NCBI RefSeq assembly: GCF_950023065.1
Contig: NC_088680.1
Coordinates: 41,404,559-41,468,558, forward strand
Origin: Planococcus citri
Lineage: Eukaryota > Arthropoda > Insecta > Hemiptera > Pseudococcidae
DNA: 64,000 nucleotides
Reading direction: 5' to 3'
Shown here: positions 48,136-59,674 of the stretch, piece after piece
Layout of the letters: every line of letters starts with the position of its first letter
Position numbering within the stretch: position 1 is the stretch's first letter
Translations under genes and position numbers: made by a program
The notes under the pieces: model-generated
Told to the model about the DNA's origin: nothing
Database searches by the model: none
What the model saw: the letters and a program-made list of their open reading frames with translations, nothing else

Positions 48136-48390
48136 TCTTCTGTCCACCGTCAAGTGTTTGAGGGCAGTTGGTTTCCATGCTGGAAAAAATATAAAACAAC
48201 TCACTCTAACAAATTATTGTAGAAATCCTATATGGGACTCAAATGTTTTGTTGCGATTTTTAATTTTTAAAGTTGTTCAGTAGTACATACTTCAAATTTT
48301 GAGTTTCAAACAATAAGTAGTACCGACTTATGAAAATTTCAAAAATTGACTAAAATTTTAAAAAAAAACCTTTCTCGTGCTCCTTTGAAA

Positions 48391-49110
48391 ATTGAAGACG
48401 TCATAACAAAAAGGGGTATATATGACGCATATGTCCTTTTTGAGACGAATCCATATTGTTATTCTTCAGACCTTCCTCTATCATATGAGACCAACCCCAC
48501 TTCACAAAGTCGAAAAACCAGTGAGATATCGCCATTTTAAAACTGTGAAGTCGATTAAAATTTTACTTTTTCAGAGATAATGGGTTACTCATGGTCGATT
48601 TTGTGTTGTCAACCATTATTTACCTGGTTTAAATCCAAAAATTTGCTCAAAAACATTTTTAAATCAATAAAAAAATTTAAAAAAAAATTGGCCAAAAAAA
48701 CTTGTCTTTTTTGTTTGTTTTTTTTACTCAACATAGCGATCTTTTTTCAGAGATAATGGGTTGCTCATGGTCGATTTTGTGTTATCAACCATTATTTACC
48801 AGGTTTAAATAGTTTAAATCCAAAAATTTGCTCAAAAACATTTTTAAATCACAAAAAAAATTGGCCAATTTTTCGCTTCAAAAAGGACATATAATTCGAA
48901 ATGTTTGAGCGCTTACCGCTAACACACAGTTTCCTCCAGACTGATGGTGCATAGCATTTCATATAGTTAGATAGTAAGAAAATAAGATAAAATCGTCACC
49001 ATGTTCAAATATGCACATTCCTAAACTTCACAAGCACTCTAACTTTCAAACAGTTTTTTCTCAAAATACAACTTTCACACATATGTCCTTTTTGCTATGA
49101 CGTCTTCAAT
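48391..49110. mobile_element. TIR element, 0.72 kb, with an internal direct duplication
   Basis: ATTGAAGACGTCATAACAAA at 48391 is inverted at 49087-49110 with a single mismatch over 24 bp. The interior contains two direct copies of a segment of about 95 bp (starting AGAGATAATGGGTTACTCAT near 48575 and AGAGATAATGGGTTGCTCAT near 48751). A TTTTTGAGCGAAAAATTGGCC-like inverted relation is not clear. No coding capacity recognised. Confidence 0.8.
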
Positions 49111-49560
49111 TATGAAACATGGCGTAATCCGATTCAATTTATCTGCATCGTTCAAAGGACTATGTCAACTTGAGGAATCAATATAAAATACCCTTCATCC
49201 CTCAACTTACACTTACATGGTTTGGGGTTACAGTATTACTAGGCAAAATGGTCGGAATCTGCACCACAATACCAAATACCTACTTGTATGAGCAAATTTT
49301 GTCGACTTGTGCATTTAGAGATCCTATCAAATGGAATCTACTGGCCCAATATGCGAAATTGAGCCCTCCTTATGCAATTATTACACTCCCTCAACTTGAG
49401 ATTCCGCAGTTTATAAAATAAGTGATCTGCTGAAAACTACAATGGAACTAGAAATTCTTCTATACTCCATTCATTCCCTTTATTTCATCAAATCGATTCT
49501 CAAGGCCTCTGCTAAGGCCTTTTTTTTCTCCACATAAACTTGACCATAAATGTAAAATTG

Positions 49561-50611
49561 CACGCTTTATTAGGAATTCACTTAGGTGTAATTTTTTTTC
49601 TTTCTGAAACGCGAGTAAAATGAAGCGGAAAGGAGAAAAAAAAACGCGCCAAAGATAAAAAATGTTACGCGGTCTAAAGTGAAGTGAAGAGTGACGTAGA
49701 CAGCAGGCAGAATGTAGGCAGCATGTGTGTGCTTCGGGTTATGAAATTTATAAGCCTTTCTATATATTCGCTCACTACAGTACAAGTTAACCGAAGTATA
49801 AAGCAGCAGAAATGAGGGATGATGCTGAAGAGAGCCTTCAGTACAGAGGGGGGAAGGGAAAGGGGAGGAGAAATGGTCAAATAGTCGAGTTGCACGGTAC
49901 ATTTATTTTGAGGGCAGGTTGTTTCTCGACCTTACTAAATCCCAACACCGGAAGTGTTGTCCGATAATGTACCCTTGCTCGGGTGATTTTTCAAGTCTAT
50001 TTTTCCTCTTTTTTTTTCTCCATTTGTATGGACCAACGAGTGTGAAAAATCGTCGACGGGTGATATTTGAATATTCATGGCTATGGAAATGATTTCGTTA
50101 AAAGCGATGGACGAGAAAAAAGTGTGAATTTTTATCATTCAATCGAGCTTCGTGTCGATGTTTTTGGAAATTACTGTTCTACTTGCTATGTATTAATTTA
50201 CGAAGGCGAATTTTCGAGAACGTTTAATGTTTCTCAGATGTCTGCTGCGTTATTATTGAGGAAGGAAAAGGAAATCTGCCTGCCGCGCCATGTTGAGGTT
50301 TATTTCGTTTTATTGTTGGTACATAACGCGAACTGCTGGTAATTGGGTTATCGCGTTTAATGTGAAACCGAAGTTTACTTTGTATAAATATCTGTTACGG
50401 AAGATTTTATATTGAGGAACGTGATTTCGGCCCTTTTTCTCTTTAGTCACGATGTCGGATTTTCTCTTTTCCTGACCGTTAATGTAAAGCTCCGGTGATA
50501 CGGATTAGACCTTTTAGGGATTGCCTATCGCCCCCCCCCCATATAGTTTATGGAAGATTTTATTTCGCTAGAGCTTTTACTTTAATCGACGATGTGTTGT
50601 GCTTGTTTCAG
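49561..50611. other. Single-copy CpG-containing block directly upstream of KCC exon
   Basis: No similarity to the repeat families. It includes a run of about 10 C at 50531-50540 and ends at the acceptor TGCTTGTTTCAG (50600-50611). Overlapping open frames on both strands (49582-50342) have no recognisable domain. Unique intronic DNA beside an exon is a candidate splicing or transcriptional control region. Confidence 0.25.
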
Positions 50612-50688
50612 AAGGCAACGATGATCAACCATTTGTGGTCGATGAAAAGAAGAAACCAGACTATGATATTAATTTGTATTTATACTCG
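50612..50688 (+). CDS. kcc: K-Cl cotransporter (KCC), N-terminal cytosolic exon
   Basis: A 77-bp exon sits between TTGTTTCAG and TCG|GTGAGT, a near-perfect donor. The first two bases complete the codon left open by exon 38677-38751, giving EGNDDQPFVVDEKKKPD, then YDINLYLYS, with the last codon complete at the donor (phase 0). KCC proteins carry an acidic G-N/D stretch and a D-x-N-x-A/Y-L motif just before their conserved N-terminal core, and the NLYLYSEEL junction formed with exon 63596 matches that pattern. The segment is cytosolic and lies in the tail whose sequence differs between KCC isoforms. The upstream intron is 11,860 bp if exon 38677 is used, and the downstream intron is 12,907 bp. 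Confidence 0.85.
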
Positions 50689-52019
50689 GTGAGTTGTCAC
50701 ATTTTTACTCGTGTGCTTAAGAATAGATTTTTGTTAGTAGCCCTAATTTTAGTTCAGTTCGATTCAATTCGATGCATTTGAAGCCGGATTCATTTTATTT
50801 AGATTGCGAATGATACGAAAAATTGAGGAAAATTACTTCTAGCTGTTGGAATTTTAATAGTCACTTTTAATGTGATTACTGTTATTTTCATTGAAACTTA
50901 CGAAAAATGAGATTATTTTTCAAGGCCAAACACTCATATGTGTTTTGAAAAATTTTATTGAAAAGCATACCATTTTTTATGCTCTACGCTCGTTCTCCTT
51001 TTTTCAATGACCTAATCACCCAACTGATGTAGGTATGTACTTACGTATTTTCCTGCAATTTCTTACAGCAGCAACCCTCGTACCTCGGCCCCCTCCACCA
51101 GAACCATTCTGACCGCATGCTAAATTTTATTCTCAATAATATTGTATACAAATAGGTACAACCTATGAAAGTTTTGAACGGCTTTGTTTCCATCAAATTT
51201 ATTCGTGGTTTTGTTTCTTGCGTTTTTTCGTCATTTTTGCGATGTAAATACGTGGATTTTTCCAAGTCAATTGGCATGAACATCGAGTATACAAAGAAAA
51301 AAAATTACTCACCAAAAAACATGCTGGAAGCACACAACTTATTGAAGAGTATTCTTATTTTTCCAATTTATTGAAAATTCTACCCATTTTTGAGAACAAG
51401 AGGAGGAATAGTTGAAGCAGAACCTTTTTGAAAACTAAAATATCTCACTAAATTGTTTGGTTTGAATTTTTTTTTTTTTTTTGGTTTCTTCAAACACTGT
51501 TTGAGCTATATTGACAAGAATTTGTGAACTTATGGGAGAACGGGGAAGGAGCCGTTTCAAATCAGTTCAACTGGAGTCAACTCCCATTAATTTTTGGAAC
51601 AGAATGCCTTCAACGACCTTGAAAAACTTCAAGTATAATGATCCACCCCCTTCCGAATATTTAACAATCGTATGTAAAGTAGTTCAGTTACTTTTTGATG
51701 GTGCTGAGTTCAAATTTAGAATTTTAGAATGAATTCTTAAATAAACCCATTCCTTCCCATCTACAATTCTTAGAATTTAAAGAAAATTAGGAAAATTTCT
51801 CGAATCTCTTCTAGGAATGTCTTTCGATTCAAACGGAACCGCAATTTTTCGAAAGAGGATGATCTGAGACCCCTACGATCGAAATTTTACTCGATCAAAT
51901 CGTTGTTTGGATTTTTGACGAATTTTTGGAAATCTAAAATCCACCATTTTCGGAGATTTATGCTTTTTTTTTCAAAAAAAAAAAAATGATGATTTATTCA
52001 GTAAAAATGATTAAAATTA
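50689..52019. other. KCC intron, AT-rich
   Basis: No gene or strong repeat seen. A T run of about 16 lies near 51467. The 73-codon frame 51511-51732 has no recognisable domain. Confidence 0.4.
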
Positions 52020-52800
52020 GTGCTGAAAACGAATTTTGCCATCTCTGGCTATTCTGAAGCCTCTAGTTCGATTTTTGGTTTCTCCAAATGTTTTTGAAGT
52101 TCTCCAGAAGGTGCAAAATTTAATCTGGGAAGTTGAAAATCGAGTTATGGGTTATTCCCGACCTGTATAACGAATTTATCCATATTTGAGTCGATTTTCA
52201 AACAAGCATATCGAGTGTCTTTTTTAATTTAAAAAATTACCTATTCCAGTTAGAAAACATACTCGAGGTGTCCGCCTGTAAATCGACTCAAACGTAAATA
52301 AACTCGTTAAGCAGGTCAAGAATCTGCTGCCACTTGATTTGTAGCAGCTCAAATAAATTTCCGCCTCTTCAGGAGAAATTTTTAAATACTGAGAATTCGA
52401 AAATTGCCCTAGTGGCCCAGAATGGCTCGAAATGGCGATATTCAGATTCGAAGGGGAGGGGGTGGTTTTAGACTGATGCGGTTATTCGTGCAAATATTGA
52501 AAATTTACCTGCGAACTGAGGATTTTTGATTTTTGGAATTTTGGGTTTTTTCCCTTACAATGGTCAAAAAATTAAAAGCACTTGAAAGTGTCTGCTTGGG
52601 AATCGACTCAAATGCGAATAAACTTATAAAATAGACCCGGAATTAGCTAAAACTCAATTTTTAATTACTCAAAATGATAATTTTCACGTCTTTTAGAGAA
52701 ATTTTGTAATTTTGAGGGAAGAGGGAATTGAAAATTTTTCCTAGAGGCTCGAAGTGATTCGAAATGGTGATGTTTGGATTCGAGGAGAAGAGGAGTAAAC
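52020..52800. repeat. Inverted plus direct repeat cluster
   Basis: The segment around 52140-52215 (with AACGAATTTATCCATATTTG and GAGTCGATTTT) is inverted at about 52258-52335 (AAATCGACTCAAACGTAAAT). The latter is then repeated in direct orientation at about 52585-52640 (GAATCGACTCAAATGCGAAT), followed in both by an AAATTT-rich link and a CGAAATGGNGATNTTNGGATTCGA-type segment (52440, 52766). This looks like a foldback element with a duplicated arm. Confidence 0.6.
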
Positions 52801-52885
52801 AGGAAATTCAAAAACTCTCTTGCAATCAGCGATTAGCTGATGGCTTGTTTAAAAATTATTTTCGATAGGTAGCGACACAAAATCT

Positions 52886-53683
52886 AACTACCTTGTAATT
52901 TAATGTTTCTTTTTTCAAAACCACCTGGAAATACCACTAAATGATTACACAAATAAGAATTTTGGTGATTTATTCAATTTTGAGGAAAATACTCAGGTAG
53001 TTAGATACTGTGATGCTAACCATCAGTATGCGTCACAATATCTAACTACCTTTTTTTTCGCTGTATTTAATGGTTTTTTTTTCAAAACCACCTGGAAATA
53101 CCACTAAATGATTACACAAATAAGAATTTTGGTGATTTACTCAATTTTGAGGAAAATACTCAGGTAGTTAGATACTGTGATGCTAACCATCAGTACACGT
53201 CACAATATCTAACTACCTTTTTTTTTCGCTGTAAATTGCGGGAGAATGTGTGCGGTGCTTCTCCACTACGATGAGGAACATTCTCGTGATGTTAAGAATG
53301 CCAAATCAACGAATCGATCCATTTTACAAAAAAACAGGTAACTACACAATAACTAGAAATAATTAGAATCCATATTCCTCCCATTCTGCAAGATGGCGAA
53401 GCAAAAAGTAAAACGTTTCCCCTACATTTTTTTTATTTTCGAAAATTATGAAAAAATTTGCAGGTTACAAAAAAACAGGTAACTACACAATAACTAGAAA
53501 TAATTAAAATCCATATTCCTCCCATTCTGCAAGATGGCGAAGCAAAAAGCATCACAGTATCTAACTACCTGAGTATTTTCCTCAAAATTGAGTAAATCAC
53601 AAAAATTCTTATTTGTGTAATCATTTAGTGGTATTTCCAGGTGGTTTTGAAAAAAAAAACATTAAATTACAAGGTAGATAATT
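52886..53683. mobile_element. Nested TIR element of the AGGTAGTTAGATA group
   Basis: The left arm (52889-53019: ACCTTGTAATTTAATGTT, then a CCACCTGGAAATACC segment, then AGGTAGTTAGATACTGTGAT) is inverted at 53546-53683. Between them lie a second direct copy of the arm (about 53066-53220) and a direct duplication of about 85 bp (53333-53420 and 53468-53550, containing AACTACACAATAACTAGAAA). Short hairpins made of AGGTAGTTAGATA…TATCTAACTACCT occur at 52996-53052 and 53163-53219. No coding capacity. Confidence 0.75.
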
Positions 53684-54062
53684 AATCGTGTAATGCTGAA
53701 ATACAGCGTAATTAGATTCATTTTTCCAGTAAATATACTGAATTATTCACGTATGAATTAAGGTAGTTAGATATTATGATACATTCCCATGGTGCACAGA
53801 ACAGTATGTAACTAACTACCTCAATTTTTTATTTCATTGATCACAGGTAACAGCTTTTCACATTATATTTGTCTCTGTTCCTCATTTTCTACTAGTTTAC
53901 ATCAAAAAACTAGTAATAAATGCAATAAATTGCTCCAAATCTAGTGTTGACACTCTGCTCGAATATTCCCTAAAATAAAATTTAAATACCTTGTAATTTA
54001 ATGTTTTTTTTTTCAAAACCACCTGGAAATACCACTAAATGATTACACAAATAAGAATTTTG

Positions 54063-54355
54063 GTGATTTACTCAATTTTGAGGAAAATACTCAGGTGGTT
54101 AGACACTGTGATGCTAACCATCATTACGCGTCACAATATCTAACTACCTTTTTTTTTCGCTGTAAATCGCGGTTGATTTGTTGATTTGGCATTCTTAACA
54201 TCACGAGAATGTTCCTCGTCCTAGTGGAGAACCACCGCACACATCCTCCCGCGATTTACAGCGAAAAAAAAAGGTAGTTAGATATTGTGACGCGTACTGA
54301 TGGTTAGCATCACAGTATCTAACTACCTGAGTATTTTCCTCAAAATTGAGTAAAT
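54063..54355. mobile_element. Hairpin element of the AGGTAGTTAGATA group
   Basis: Arms of about 105 bp (54063-54172 and 54244-54355) are near-exact inverted copies: they run from ACTCAATTTTGAGGAAAATA through the AACTACCT word to CGCTGTAAATCGCGG and back. Sequence before the left arm (53990-54062) repeats the arm of the element at 52886. The loop (54173-54243) is an inverted copy of 53235-53315. Confidence 0.85.
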
Positions 54356-54479
54356 TACATATTTGAAAACATATTTTTTATCCAGTATTTCATGTCCAAG
54401 ATTGAAAAAAAAACAAAAATTCTATAAACATAAAAAAATCGACTAAATGAGCTGAAAATGTGGTTTTATGGGTTTTTGG

Positions 54480-56300
54480 AAAAGCTCGTTCGTTCTGTCA
54501 TAGTCGAGTCAAAATCTGAGTGTAGCATTCCGGAAAGTTTGGTAAGTTTTTTAGCCATCGTGATTGAATGCGTGTAGTGTAGCTTTCGAGATTATAATTT
54601 TTTCCCATTACGACGATCAAACAAAAACTCAACAAGTTGAAAAAAAATGACGGTCTTTTCCTCGCATCTAATACATTTACACGCTCGACAAATAATCCCC
54701 AACAAGGTTAAAATATTGACGTGGGAGGTTTTTCATCATCGCTCAAGGTACATAAATAGGCATACGAAATTTACGAGAGTAAAATCCAATTTGTTGGCTC
54801 AGGTAAAGAGAGAATACATATTCTTCATCGTGTATATACGCGTACTCGTATAATGTAGTCGGCGAAAATACCATCCTATGTCGCTAGAGTATTCCTTACA
54901 GGCAGTTATAATGTTTATTTTATGAAAATGGCCAGATCTTCTTCATTCGTATCACATTTCCATAAGGATTTACGCAATATTCCCGCTATAGCTAGATTGT
55001 ATGTACTCGTAGTTTGACAACGTCGACGCTAAAAAATGAAAAACTTCCATCTTCATCGTCTGCTTACTCGAAACGAAGCTTTGCCAAACGATATTATGCA
55101 GTCTACGGATACGTGAGACTTAATCGAATCGGTGTTTATTTTTAATTTATTACGGGTACCGACTACATCAACCTAGTATGCGTAAAAATATGAATTAAAG
55201 CGTGCTCTATTTTGGCGATATTATTACTACGAGTACGAGACGTGTTTTTCTATTTGCCTACATTCTAATCATATTCGAATTAAAATATCTTCTGATGTCG
55301 GTCAATTTACAAACATCAAAGTGCACCGAAAGCGGTTAATATTGAACGGTTCGTTGATCTTGGCCAACGTGTGTTTATAAACATTCTTCGAGTGTACACA
55401 TTAAACGATGCTCCGAACGCTTTGATGTGGCCCAACATGTTTACATCTCTTCGTTGCATTTCGACTGGAAATGGGAAAATTTCAGTTTAGTTACATGAAT
55501 TCCAAATATGTGTTTATCTGATTCGTTGGGTAAAACTGTTCGATAAAATAATATTTTACATTACGTGTAATTCAAAAACTAACTATTTCCTTCCATCTTC
55601 TATGTACATTATGAACCAGGTATTCTACTCGTCGAATCCACAACAAATCAAATTATTTCTACCACCGAAATGTGAATATCGTTGCAGAAAAATCTGTACA
55701 CGAGTATTAAATTCCTCTGTTACGTTAGCCAAATAATCGGCTGATCGAGCGACGAGGGAATTCGCCTACGAGAATCAGGCGGGCTGATTTTATCGCAGAT
55801 GTTAATAAATTTGCCTAACCAGTTTGCCGTGTATTTGTGGCCATTCATCTATGCATAATGGTAATATGGACTAGGTAATGTGGAGGGTACATCATGTTGG
55901 TACGTTCCACGTTGAACGACAACGTAGCTCAGCGTCGAATTCGAATTTTCGGCTTTAATTATTTACGAGAATGAAATTAGAAAAGCTGGTGTTCGCGGCT
56001 TTAGCGCAGTTTTTGGTTTATTATCGCGTACATGAAGAATTTTAATGGGTTATATGGTAATCTGTTGTGGCAGTACTGGCATTTAAATTATTCACGTTTC
56101 GGCATCTCATCTCTTAATTTGCGATTCTGTGTCGAACTCGGTTAAATTTCAATGGCCAGACTATCGTATCGGAATTTACTAATGAAGTATGCTAGACAAA
56201 ATGGATGATTTTTTTTTCGTCGTGTTTCAAATTTATTTTTAGAATTTGAAATTTTATCGATGAGAATTTTATGTGGCGATTTTTCAAGAGTGAATATTAT
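54480..56300. other. Single-copy CpG-containing block in the KCC intron
   Basis: It is a long stretch with no repeat-family similarity and regular CpG, including AACGTGTGTTTATAAACATT-type sequence near 55365. No convincing open frame was found; the 68-codon frame at 54647 is unremarkable. Candidate regulatory DNA. Confidence 0.25.
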
Positions 56301-57195
56301 TGAAATGATATTTGAATGATTTATTTCGTAATCTACGTGATATTGAAATGATTTATTTGCTTGGGATATGCGATGAATTATTTGTCATGAAGCTTGTTGA
56401 GCGATTTTTTGATGAAAAAAATTTATTGGAGCTTTGCATTTTGTCATGTATTTTTAATAAACAAAATAGAAACTTGAATCTTGAAAACAAAAAATTATAT
56501 TCCCTCTTTAAATTCCACATAAAGAAACAAAAAATCAAACATAGTACATTCACACACAAATTTAAAAAATCACAGGGTAAATGAGCAAAAAAAATCTTTG
56601 CTTTTTAAAAAAAGCATTGGGAAAATCGCCAATGGTATCCGATACTGAAGTTTTACAATAAATAATTAATAAAAAGTAACACGGAACATCCGCATGAATT
56701 TCAAGAATAACAGCCTAAATTATAAGTCTAGGAACTTGACATTGAAAAAATAATAATAAAAATAAGGTAAAAACCAACAATACCAACATAGCACATTCAC
56801 ACAAATTTCAAAAATGACAGACAGTCTAAATAAACGTGTAATTACTTTTTAAAAAATTGATATTGCTCCTTCTGAATTTTGCACTTGGGAAAATCAGCAA
56901 CAATATTACAGATACCTGAGATACCAAAGTTTTGAATAAATGAAAAAACAAGAAATTGACAATGATATCACATACCAAAGTTGAAAAATAAATTAGTGAG
57001 TAAAAATGTAACATACTCGTAGTTAGCAATTCATACAAATTTCAAATTGTTGATGATCAAAAATCAACATCAGGGTATATTACTACCTAGTGTTTATGGG
57101 AATCCTATTTTGTGGAAAAGTGTGAAGCAGGGAGCAGTCAATCGTTGATGATGAAGATGGTGCATTTTGAAATGAATTAATTTGGCCTTTAATTT
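56301..57195. other. AT-rich intron DNA
   Basis: No gene seen. Two loosely similar segments (about 56440-56590 and 56730-56840, sharing ACATAGTACATTCACAC / ACATAGCACATTCACAC) hint at an old duplication. The 90-codon frame 56312-56584 overlaps an opposite-strand frame and is lysine/asparagine-rich, as expected by chance in AT-rich DNA. Confidence 0.4.
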
Positions 57196-57409
57196 CAGGA
57201 TGTGCAAAAATATCGTGGACCCCGAAGAAAGTTTTTTATTAAAAATATGGGTTTACAACGTGAAATACTTGGATGCATATGATTGGTGGAATATTATCAC
57301 CTCAGTCCAACTACCAATCATATGCTATCTTTATTATCATTCACTATGACCAGCCGAAATGTTTAGTAGAAAGCTTTTTTAGGGGTACAGGGTATTTCTG
57401 CACACTGTG
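57196..57409. mobile_element. Degenerate second copy of the 29.8-kb MITE
   Basis: The order and spacing of GATGCATATGATTGGTGGAA, a CAGTCCAAC word, ATTATCATTCACTATGACCA and TTTTTTAGGGGTAC match 29833-30043. The TIRs have decayed (CAGGATGTGCAAAAATATCG at the left). It is therefore an older insertion of the same family. Confidence 0.85.
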
Positions 57410-57481
57410 TAGGTCAGTTTTGACTCACATTTTTTCAAAGCATCTACCACATTATTAAGATGTTTTAGGCTCTTTGGTAAC

Positions 57482-58320
57482 TATACCCTTTGACCAAGCA
57501 ACTTTGTTAGCATCTCATTCAAACGCTCATTCAATTCTCTACAAAATGGTATAATAAATTTTTTTCCAGGGTTGCGTGAAAAAAATTACTGCATTTTGTG
57601 CGCGAGCAGTTGGGCGCACCCTCCAAATTTTATCAGTAAAAAAAACAATGCTCAAAAAAGTTTATTATTCGCATAATTTATAACTTTTCAAAATAGTTGC
57701 AGTTATTATCGATATACAACATTCATCAAGTAATCCATTTATCAAAAAAAAATTGAAAATCTGTTAGTTTGAGCGTTTTGAAAAACTTTTGGCATGCGCT
57801 GACAACTTTATCATCTTCATTGAACTGTTTACCTCAAAGGAAATGTTTCAGCATTGGAAACAACAAATAATTGCACTTGCAGGGGGATGAACCCTGTGAA
57901 TATTGCGGATGTGGCATAACGGTTATTTTGAACTTTCCCAAGAAATTTGGGGTGAGAATAGTAGTATGCGGTCAAGCGTTAACAAAACTGAATAAAGCAC
58001 TGAAAAAACTGATGAATTTTTATCACTACACCAAACGTGCTCCGCCATTGCTCCCTGAATAATGCAGCTAGAACCTTGTAAGTTTGTTATGGAGGAAAGA
58101 ATCCTCTATAGATCTGTTTTTCAATTTCATCGATAGACCACGTGCTTCATGAATCACAGCTGATTGACAAAAGTTGGAGGGTAGCTACTAAGTGGTCGCG
58201 CGGGAAACGCCATAATTTTTTTCATGCGTCACAGAAAAAATTTATCATGTGTACCATTTTGTAGAGAATTTAATGAGCTTTCGAATGAGATACTAACAAA
58301 GTCGCTAGGTCAAAGGGTGT
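57482..58320. mobile_element. Foldback element carrying an unrelated open frame in its loop
   Basis: Arms of about 165 bp (57482-57650 and 58155-58320) are inverted: ACCCTTTGACCAAGCAACTT and ATTCTCTACAAAATGGTA on the left pair with their near complements on the right. The unpaired loop contains a frame (57871-58062) that starts after a GCACTTGCAG acceptor-like site at 57875-57884 and reads GDEPCEYCGCGITVILN and so on to VCGQALTKLNKALKKLMN, with a paired-cysteine C-x2-C-x-C cluster. I do not recognise this peptide; it may be a captured or decayed coding fragment. Confidence 0.65.
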
Positions 58321-58597
58321 TCAAACGCGAGCACTAGTCTCCGTTGTTTCCGGACAACCATTGTATATTAAGTATTATTCAAAAAAAGGAGGTTTTAGTA
58401 CTTTGTAAATCAATTTTAAAACTGCAAAAACTCTCTTGTAATCAGTGATTTGCTAATGGCTTGTTTCCTTTTTGTTTTAGTGTATCAGGGTTTACACTAG
58501 AATTCATAGGCTCCATCCACTTATCATGGGTTATTTGATTTTCTGGTTTATTTCATTTTGACTTAGGATAATGCTAGTTTTTACCTGGATACAACAA

Positions 58598-59428
58598 CTA
58601 TATGCTGTTCAATACATCCTTTGTGGTTGGTTGTGATGGCTGTTGCTGTTCTATAGTGTCAACATGGTTTTCACTTTTCTGTTCTGTAGCTTCAGCTTCA
58701 ACATAGTCTTCACCTTTGATAACCTCAGTGCTGCGTGGCTTACCCACCAGAACCATTTGAGTTTGAAAAAAATTGAGAACCATTTTGGAAGAACTGTGTG
58801 AAAGGTACCTTTTGGAACCAAAACTGGGAACCACTAATATTCAAAGATTCTATGATCCACCACCATCACAATCAATTCAAATTCAAATAGTTTTCAACCC
58901 TATTGAAAATAGAGTACATGAATTGAGTGTGAACTCACACACCATTCAAGGATGTTTTTTAGACCTTTTTACTGGTGTAGATATAACAGGTTGATGTTGA
59001 TGAAGCTGCAGTAGGAACTCTGGACTGTTCAGCAATCTGTTAACCAGCAGATTGGGATCAGGAGGAATGATATTGGCTGGTTCTGGTTTATGAACCATCA
59101 TTTCATTATTGTAATCATCACTTTTGGCATCTTCATCACCTTCATCTCGATCATTGTTGTAAAACACTAACCTATTATTTTGAATATGAAAATATGTTGC
59201 CAGATTACCTCTAGCCAAATGGAGAGAGTCTGAATCCGGAATTGCTGTTGTTATCTCAGTTACCACTGATGTGTTGGTGGCGTTGCTGTGTAATTCTGGA
59301 TTTTGAGTGGGGCTTGGAGTGTGTGGTCTGCCTCTGGTACCAATGAGATGTCTTTTTTGCGCGGACAATTTTTCCTTTCATTTACATTTCTTGTTAGCAT
59401 ACTTCTTTTTTAATTGCTGGCAAGTGCA
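58598..59428 (-). pseudogene. Decayed coding remnant with a broken Cys-rich (C-x-C…KKC) segment
   Basis: Read on the minus strand, an acceptor-like TTTTCAG (to 59429) is followed in one frame by CTCQQLKKKYANKKCK, a stop at 59380-59378, then KEKLSAQKRHLIGTRGRP and an open stretch to 58946 (140 codons from a TTG, no ATG). After about 110 bp and a frame change, a second open stretch (58834-58598) rich in E, Q, S and T ends at a stop. A C-x-C…NKKC-K-C-K pattern is typical of Cys-rich tails found in some transposon-derived proteins. Here the TGA sits where a cysteine codon would be one base away, and later Cys positions read S and R. I infer a pseudogene, but the family is uncertain. Confidence 0.35.
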
Positions 59429-59674
59429 CTGAAAACATAATAAACATATTTTCAATAATGAATATTTCTATAGAATGCATATTTAAGTACACAATACAAT
59501 CATACAGAAATGTACATTGCATTTTGAATAAAATACCCAAGTAATAATAAATATCAATGAAAATGATATGATACCTTTATAATGTTGCTGTTACAATTAA
59601 ATTCTGTTGTAATACAGACTTTCCTATGCTTCATTTTTGGCTACATTACTTTTTACATCAGTTTTTGAAGGTGA

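Noticed and set aside
49170..49421. 83-codon plus-strand frame with hydrophobic stretches
   Set aside because: No recognisable family and no splice sites that link it to KCC. It lies just outside a TIR element and is not needed to explain anything.
56312..56584. 90-codon frame rich in K, N and F
   Set aside because: The composition is what AT-rich DNA gives by chance, and a 68-codon frame occupies the opposite strand.
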